Origin: JANXQG01 sp963780045
GTDB taxonomy: Bacteria; Planctomycetota; Planctomycetia; Pirellulales; Thermoguttaceae
Reading direction: 5' to 3'
DNA length: 64,000 nucleotides
NCBI GenBank assembly: GCA_963780045.1
Contig: CAVZZZ010000005.1
Span: 992,001-1,056,000 of the forward strand
The notes under the pieces are model-generated. The model saw only the letters and a program-made list of their open reading frames with translations, was not told the DNA's origin and did not search any database. Shown here piece by piece: positions 60,087-64,000 of the stretch. Made by a program: the position numbers and the translations under genes. The first letter of the stretch is position 1. Every line of letters begins with the position of its first letter.

Positions 60087-60120
60087 TTTGTACGATACAG
60101 AGTACAAATCGACGTACAAT
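60087..60120. promoter_or_regulatory. TTTGTAC-GTACAAA inverted repeat and TACAAT box
   Basis: TTTGTAC (60087-60093), 8 bases, GTACAAA (60102-60108), then a third GTACAA (60114-60119). TACAAT (60115-60120) could be a -10 box, so a repressor bound here would block it. It shares its half-site with 57724-57731. Confidence 0.45.
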
Positions 60121-60163
60121 ATTTCGCTTTTATTTACAGCCGACTCGTCTTCGGTTATAGTAC

Positions 60164-60520
60164 ATGAGGGGCCAGTCAGGGGAATCACTCTGTTACTTCA
60201 TCGACTTTTACGCGGCAATCGCGCTGGCAACCGCGTTCGTGGTGGTCGTCATCGGCTGGCGCATAATCAGCCTGTTCGGTTTGCGGCGCGGGCTTTTCGG
60301 AGGAATCATCCTGCCGGTCGTCCTCATGGGACTGACTATCGCCGCGACGATCCAGGCGAAGCCTGCAACCCAGGGTGCTGCACTGACGATCATGGGAGTA
60401 TTCGCACTTGTGACGGCAATGACCCTTTTGCCGAAGGCTCAGGTCAAAATGGCTCAGTTCAAGGAGAAGGCCGAAGCGATGCTCGCAACCCCGGCTCAGC
60501 CGTCGCTTGACAGCGTCTGA
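60164..60520 (+). CDS. Small three-span membrane protein (unidentified)
   Basis: 118 residues. Three hydrophobic stretches (AAIALATAFVVVVIGWRI, GGIILPVVLMGLTIAATI, GAALTIMGVFALVTAMTLL) and a C-terminal amphipathic helix 'QVKMAQFKEKAEAML'. No family is recognised. It starts at ATG 60164, directly after TATAGT, and a TTGTAC inverted repeat lies upstream. It may be regulated together with the TolC-family gene, but any link is an inference. Confidence 0.55.
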   Translation: MRGQSGESLCYFIDFYAAIALATAFVVVVIGWRIISLFGLRRGLFGGIILPVVLMGLTIAATIQAKPATQGAALTIMGVFALVTAMTLLPKAQVKMAQFKEKAEAMLATPAQPSLDSV

Positions 60521-60744
60521 GGCAGTCCTGCAAAGGCGGACCGTTGTATTCGGGAATAGCATTGCCGTTTTCAGCGTGTTGTGCGCAGGACCACCGGATC
60601 CCAGTTTTTATCGTGAACCATTACCGCTTCTGCGGCGTCTAAACAATAGATACATGCAGGCGGTTCCTGTCGAGCCGCCCACCGACTAGAAAGATCCATG
60701 ACTACAGGGCGGCCACCTTGCGAACTGCGAAAGGCGACGGGTAG

Positions 60745-60766
60745 ATTCGCCGGTCAACCGGCGAAT
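60745..60766. promoter_or_regulatory. ATTCGCCGG stem-loop
   Basis: ATTCGCCGG (60745-60753), TCAA loop, CCGGCGAAT (60758-60766), a perfect 9-base stem. It is flanked by GACGGG and CCCCGT, which could pair as an outer stem, so it may be part of a structured RNA of about 60 bases. No family is recognised. Confidence 0.4.
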
Positions 60767-60831
60767 ATACTCCCCCGTATCCATTGCGCACTTGACACTT
60801 GGCCGTACCTATTCTGCGAGAATACCGAAAG

Positions 60832-60859
60832 CCCGGTGTCACAGTGATACCGGGTTTTT
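60832..60859 (+). terminator. Rho-independent terminator
   Basis: CCCGGTGT...ATACCGGG stem (60832-60854) with one G-T pair, followed by TTTTT (60855-60859). It would end transcription from the 60164 gene or from a short RNA in the preceding spacer, and isolates the tRNA cluster. Confidence 0.75.
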
Positions 60860-60884
60860 GTTTGGGACGCCGGGGTTTCTTGTT

Positions 60885-60974
60885 GGACTGGTAGCTGAGA
60901 CGCGGGCACCGTGCGCAGCATGGTCGCACCTGGTTGAAAACCAGGAGACGCGGATTCGAGCACCGCCCAGTCCA
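60885..60974 (+). tRNA. tRNA-Phe(GAA)-like gene with an enlarged D region
   Basis: The acceptor GGACTGG/CCAGTCC is perfect over seven pairs, with A60974 as discriminator. Anticodon stem CCTGG/CCAGG has loop TTGAAAA, giving anticodon GAA (60936-60938). The T-arm is GCGGA-TTCGAGC-ACCGC with one mismatch. Between acceptor and anticodon arm lie about 37 bases instead of about 18. A hairpin GCG-CAGCATGGT-CGC could be the true D-arm, leaving about 19 extra bases. It is therefore tRNA-shaped but not canonical and is about 90 bases long. No CCA is encoded. Its function is uncertain. Confidence 0.55.
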
Positions 60975-61027
60975 CTGCGTGAATTTCGTGCGCAAGCCCC
61001 AGGATTCAGGACTCAAGCCTCCAACGT

Positions 61028-61098
61028 TCGGGGATCGGCTAGTGGCAGGCCGTCTGGCTTTGACCCAGAAGACGAAGGTTCGATCCCTTCTCCCCGAG
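61028..61098 (+). tRNA. tRNA-Gln(TTG)
   Basis: All arms fold well. Acceptor TCGGGGA/TCCCCGA (7 pairs), D-stem GGCT/GGCC region, anticodon stem TCTGG/CCAGA with loop CTTTGAC giving TTG (61060-61062), variable AGAC, T-arm GAAGG-TTCGATC-CCTTC. Discriminator G61098. The 3' CCA is not encoded. Confidence 0.85.
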
Positions 61099-61153
61099 CC
61101 TTTTCTCAGCGAGCCGTGTCTCGAAAGGGAAACGACTACCTCAAGCCTCGCAC

Positions 61154-61225
61154 GGCGCTGGAGCCAGACGGCACGGCGGCTGCCTGCAAAGCAGCTTCAA
61201 GTGGGTTCGACTCCCACCGGCGCTT
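61154..61225 (+). tRNA. tRNA-Cys(GCA)
   Basis: Acceptor GGCGCTG/CGGCGCT with two G-T pairs, D-arm GCC...GGC, anticodon stem GCTGC/GCAGC with loop CTGCAAA giving GCA, T-arm GTGGG-TTCGACT-CCCAC. Discriminator T61225 (most tRNA-Cys have U73). The CCA tail is not encoded. Confidence 0.85.
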
Positions 61226-61319
61226 CTGATACGGCCAGGCCAACGGCGCACGCGCCCTGCCTTCGCGGCAGTTGGCAGCGTGTGTTCCGTACATGGGTTC
61301 TGACCGATTGGTCGTGTCA

Positions 61320-61392
61320 AACAGGTTAGCTCAGCGGATAGAGCACCAGACCGATAATCTGGCTGTCGCGGGTTCGACTCCCGTACCAAGAC
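61320..61392 (+). tRNA. tRNA-Ile(GAT)-like gene with a poorly paired acceptor
   Basis: D-arm GCTC-AGCGGATA-GAGC, anticodon stem CCAGA/TCTGG with loop CCGATAA giving GAT (61353-61355), variable CTGTC, T-arm GCGGG-TTCGACT-CCCGT. The acceptor strands AACAGGT and ACCAAGA pair in only three of seven positions. Three arms are canonical, so it is a tRNA by shape, but the acceptor end makes it doubtful as a working isoleucine tRNA. Confidence 0.65.
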
Positions 61393-61795
61393 CGCGAGTG
61401 CTGTAAACACCCGCTCCAACGTAGCCTGAGGGAGGCGGGCCAGTGTGTGATCGGCCATCGGTGACCATCGCGCATCGTCGGTGAGAAATCGGCGATGGTG
61501 CGCGAAGTGCGCATCGACGGCAGCACGTCCAAGTGCCATGTAGCGCGTGGATACCGCTTCCACCGGCCTTCGGCAAACGGCGACGAATGTCCGGCAACTA
61601 GCGCTGGGGCTTCGCCCTGGCGACGACAAGCCGGACGGCAGGCGCCGTGACGCCGGTGGCTTCGTGGATGCTCAAACGACACTCCGCATTTGACCGTGTG
61701 ATCGCCAGTGGTTCCGCCGCCCAACGGCGTTGCCCGACACGACAATGAATAGAAACAAGCGGCCCACGGCGGGCCGCAGCAAAGGACGGTGAAGC
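61393..61795. other. 403-base spacer between tRNA cluster and slipin
   Basis: A GC-rich stretch with local hairpins (for example GCGGCCC...GGGCCGC near 61763-61781). Open frames here are mostly antisense to tRNAs. I support no protein gene. Confidence 0.5.
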
Positions 61796-62894
61796 ATGTT
61801 CAAGATGATCAAGATTCGCAGCTACGAAATCGGCCTGTACTTCCGCGATGGTGAATTCAAGGGCCTGCTAGGCGCTGGCCGCCACCGGTTCGTGGACCCG
61901 CTGCGCAGAGTCAAGGTGGAGGTCGTCTCGCAGCGCACCGTGGCTGACCCACGAGAAGCTCGACGTGATCGTCAAGTCTGGGGCGCTGAAGGACCGCGCC
62001 GTCATCTTGGACCTGAAAGACCACGAGCGCGCGCTGGTCTGGGTGGAGGGCCGGTTCAGCCACGTCCTGCCGCCGGGGCTGTACGCCTACTGGACCACGT
62101 TCAAGCACGTCGCCGTCAAGGTGATCGACGCCCGCAAGGTCCGCTTCGAGCACAAGGACCTTCCGGTGATCGTCCGTTCGGCGATGGCCGAGCGGCTGCT
62201 GGACGCCTTCCAGGTCGAGCAGGGCCAGTGCGGCGTGCTATTCGAGGATGGCCGGTACGTCCAGACCCTGCCGCCCGGCAAGTATGCATTCTGGAAGAAC
62301 GTGGCCAAGGTCGCCCTCGTGCCGGTGGACCTGCGCGAGACGATGCTGGACATCGGCGGTCAGGAGATTATGACTGCCGACAAGGTAACGCTGCGCTTGA
62401 ACGCGGCGGCCACCTACCGCGTGGCCGACGCCCACAAGGCGCTGAGTGCCGCGGACGACTCCCGCCAGGCCCTCTATCGCGAGGCTCAGTTGGCGCTGCG
62501 GGCCGTAATCGGCGCGCGGGAGCTGGACCAGTTCCTGGCCGACAAGGACGCCGTGGCCAAGGAGTTGGAGACCATCGTCCGCCAGCGGGTGGCAGCATTG
62601 GGTCTGGAAGTCATATCGGTGGGCATCCGCGACGTGATCCTGCCGGGCGACATGAAGGACCTGATGAACAAGGTCACGGAGGCGAAGAAGGCGGCGGAGG
62701 CTAACCTGATCGTCCGTCGTGAGGAAACGGCAGCCATGCGCAGCCAGGCCAACACGGCGAAGGTGCTGGAAGGCAACCCGACCCTGATGCGGCTCCGGGA
62801 ACTGGAGGTCCTGGAGAAGATCGCCGCGGGCGGCAAGCTGAACGTTGTGCTGGGCGAGAAGGGCCTGGCCGAGCGGGTGGTGAACCTGCTCTGA
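61796..62894 (+). CDS. Slipin (SPFH/stomatin-like) protein, one frame break
   Basis: The start 'MFKMIKIRSYEIGLYFRDGE' and 'FVDPLRRVKVEVVSQRT' belong to the short N-terminal region. One base shift near 61938 leads to 'WLTHEKLDVIVKSGALKDRA' and then two SPFH-like strands: 'YAYWTTFKHVAVKVIDARKV' and 'DKVTLRLNAAATYRVADAHK'. A C-terminal coiled coil carries 'MNKVTEAKKAAEANLIVRRE' and 'LMRLRELEVLEKIAAGGKLN'. Slipins form membrane-associated oligomers of uncertain role in lipid order or protease control. This form lacks a strong N-terminal transmembrane helix. Length with correction is about 366 residues. Confidence 0.85.
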
Positions 62895-62905
62895 TTGAAA
62901 CCGAT

Positions 62906-62945
62906 GCCCGGAGGCCGGACGCGATCCTGGCCTTCGGGCTTTTTG
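62906..62945 (+). terminator. Rho-independent terminator after slipin
   Basis: GCCCGGAGGCC (62906-62916) pairs with GGCCTTCGGGC (62929-62939), loop of about 12 bases, followed by TTTTTGTTT. It begins 11 bases after the slipin stop. Confidence 0.85.
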
Positions 62946-63260
62946 TTTATGCCGCGTCGGTCGGTAGCGGCACACTAGGGTTCTGTTAGGAATGGCTTGC
63001 ACGGCCTTTGGCGACTTGCCTACGGCACTTTGGCATGATACAGTCGAGCCGAATTGCAGCCAGTCGTCAAGAAACTCACATCCCCATTTACCGGCAAAGT
63101 CGTCATGTACCGAAACCGGCCCGAGATCAAGCTGACCGGGCCCGCGGATCTCAAGATCGTGCCGGAGTAGAAGGTTGAGAAGAAGTAGCGGCGTCCAAGT
63201 TGAGATTGACGAGGGCGGCGAAATGCGAGTGTGAGCTGGAATGGAATAGGAGACCGGGAC
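62946..63260. other. Spacer with a gene fragment between slipin and the STAS-domain gene
   Basis: 315 bases hold the OB-fold-like fragment at 63039-63170 and otherwise no supported gene. Confidence 0.5.
63039..63170 (+). pseudogene. Fragment of an OB-fold-like protein
   Basis: The frame after TGA at 63036 reads 'YSRAELQPVVKKLTSPFTGK' then 'VVMYRNRPEIKLTGPADLKI' and a stop at 63168-63170. The motif 'FTGKVVMYRNRPEIKLTGPADL' (split here at 20) resembles the last strands of nucleic-acid-binding OB folds, in which 'GKVxLYxGRPxIxLxxPxxI' recurs. No start or N-terminal part is present, so it is a remnant. Confidence 0.4.
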
Positions 63261-63605
63261 GTGAGCACGCATTTTCGGATTGAGCGAAACGCCGATGCCC
63301 TGGTCGTTCATTTTCTCGACCAGAAGATTCATGCAGACGCTGCAATTGCGGGCCTGGGAAAGGAGCTCTATGCGGTGGTGGATCGCCCCGACTGTCGGAA
63401 GCTGATTCTGAACTTCTCCGACGTGGAGTTCCTTTCCAGCGCCATGATCGGCAAGCTCGTCGTCGTGCAGAGGAAGATAGCCGAGAAGAACGGCGTCTTG
63501 CGGCTATGCGGGATGTGCCCGAACATTCGCCTGATTTTCAAGCTCACCTGCCTGGATCGCATTCTCGACATTCGGGAAACTGAGGCCGATGCGATAGGGC
63601 AGTAA
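63261..63605 (+). CDS. STAS-domain anti-anti-sigma-factor-like protein
   Basis: 114 residues starting GTG at 63261 ('STHFRIERNADALVVHFLDQ'), with AGGAGA about 8 bases upstream. STAS motifs: 'CRKLILNFSDVEFLSSAMIG' with Ser at the phosphorylation position, then 'KLVVVQRKIAEKNGVLRLCG' and 'NIRLIFKLTCLDRILDIRET'. This is the SpoIIAA/RsbV fold, which binds an anti-sigma kinase in its unphosphorylated form and releases a sigma factor. No partner kinase or sigma factor gene lies in the window. A start at GTG 63231 would add 10 residues. Confidence 0.85.
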   Translation: MSTHFRIERNADALVVHFLDQKIHADAAIAGLGKELYAVVDRPDCRKLILNFSDVEFLSSAMIGKLVVVQRKIAEKNGVLRLCGMCPNIRLIFKLTCLDRILDIRETEADAIGQ

Positions 63606-63644
63606 GCGGGGAACAGGAAAGTGGATGGCCGGTGGCATTCAGGC

Positions 63645-63943
63645 CTACACGATATCCCTGATTTCCTGAGCCACCGCCAAAGCCTGACTCGCTGCCTTCA
63701 CACTGCCGGTGAGCTTGATGAACGCCAGGGCCGCTTTGACTTCGGGAATACCGACGCCTCCCTTCGCGACAACCTTCCGCACCGCCGACGCCGCGTGTTG
63801 TGCTTGGACTTGACGGTCGTGACGAGGTTGCCAGAGACCGTGACGTGATTTTTCGCCAAGGCTTCGACCACTTCACGGGCCTTGGCCTTGGGGTGTTTTT
63901 TGTAATAATCGCGGATCGCTTGGGATTTGTTGATTTCGGGCAT
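63645..63943 (-). CDS. Small planctomycete protein of unknown function, one frame break
   Basis: Start 'MPEINKSQAIRDYYKKHPKA' and 'EVVEALAKNHVTVSGNLVTT', then one base shift near 63785 and 'AVRKVVAKGGVGIPEVKAAL' and 'AFIKLTGSVKAASQALAVAQ' to the stop. AAGGAG lies 8 bases before the ATG. I recall many small planctomycete proteins beginning with 'MPEINKSQAIRDY', possibly DNA-binding or regulatory; the function is unknown. The corrected length is about 98 residues. It faces the STAS-domain gene convergently. Confidence 0.75.
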
Positions 63944-64000
63944 GACTTTGGCTCCTTGTTGGTTGTGGGGTGTGAACGCAGAATTGTTGCAGGGCCCCGG

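Larger units (their letters stand above)
60521..60884. other. 364-base spacer before the tRNA cluster
   Basis: It holds a perfect 9-base stem-loop (60745-60766) and a rho-independent terminator (60832-60859). I see no protein gene. Confidence 0.5.

Noticed and set aside
61141..61629. 162-codon minus-strand open frame over the tRNA cluster
   Set aside because: It is antisense to tRNA-Ile and tRNA-Cys and gives peptides typical of reverse-read tRNAs. No start signal or family match.

Overview
The window looks like a GC-rich planctomycete chromosome, probably of the Pirellula/Rhodopirellula lineage. The evidence is a giant repeat protein whose N-terminus carries the basic, LEPR-XLL-like export motif ending in 'RAMLS', several small proteins of a type I know mainly from planctomycetes (63645-63943, 10273-10509), an Hsp70 homologue with a long C-terminal extension, and many different palindromic interspersed repeats. 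I found no rRNA operon, CRISPR array, transposase or complete prophage.

Layout. 0-10 kb: an iron-exporting membrane ferritin (mbfA), a BrnT/CopG-like toxin-antitoxin pair, a YpfJ-type zinc peptidase, a membrane-anchored protein, a secreted peptidase-MA-like protein, a trans-polyprenyl diphosphate synthase, a TauE/SafE-DUF1634 fusion and a large Hsp70-family protein. 10.6-32 kb: a cell-surface polysaccharide or LPS-core locus, mostly on the minus strand. It holds a C-methyltransferase-like protein, two further methyltransferases, four NAD-dependent epimerases/dehydratases, a zinc-type dehydrogenase, a HAD-kinase fusion, a split transketolase, a PfkB sugar kinase, GmhB, a heptose-phosphate GHMP kinase, HldE, a GT9 glycosyltransferase and two multi-membrane-span proteins. 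Many neighbours overlap by 1-4 bases, so they are probably translationally coupled. 31.9-37.2 kb: GH92 alpha-mannosidase, ROK kinase and FHS/MFS sugar transporter, coupled to the end of the polysaccharide locus. 37.4-47.6 kb: a broken RelE/HigB-like toxin with its antitoxin, fhs, csrA, gene fragments, a retropepsin-like protein, murC-murB-ftsQ-like, a zeta-toxin-like pair, purA and uppS.

48.1-56.5 kb: a giant gene with 30 degenerate repeats of about 80-90 residues (IPT/TIG-like), which runs without a stop into a glyoxalase/VOC domain. 56.5-64 kb: a sigma70-type promoter in front of an orphan small ORF, a TolC-family lipoprotein, a small membrane protein, a cluster of four tRNA or tRNA-like genes (Phe-like, Gln, Cys, Ile), a slipin, a STAS-domain protein and a small planctomycete protein.

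Two themes cut across the window. First, at least eight unrelated palindromic repeat families occur, and many copies sit inside protein genes (hsp70 twice, two polysaccharide genes, the HAD-kinase fusion, a membrane GT, murC, uppS), where they extend the protein without stopping it. Other copies form the spacer between two co-oriented genes. Second, about 17 single-base frame breaks affect conserved genes, including purA and fhs. Residual sequencing or assembly indels are the likeliest cause, so these genes are reported as single genes with a frame break.
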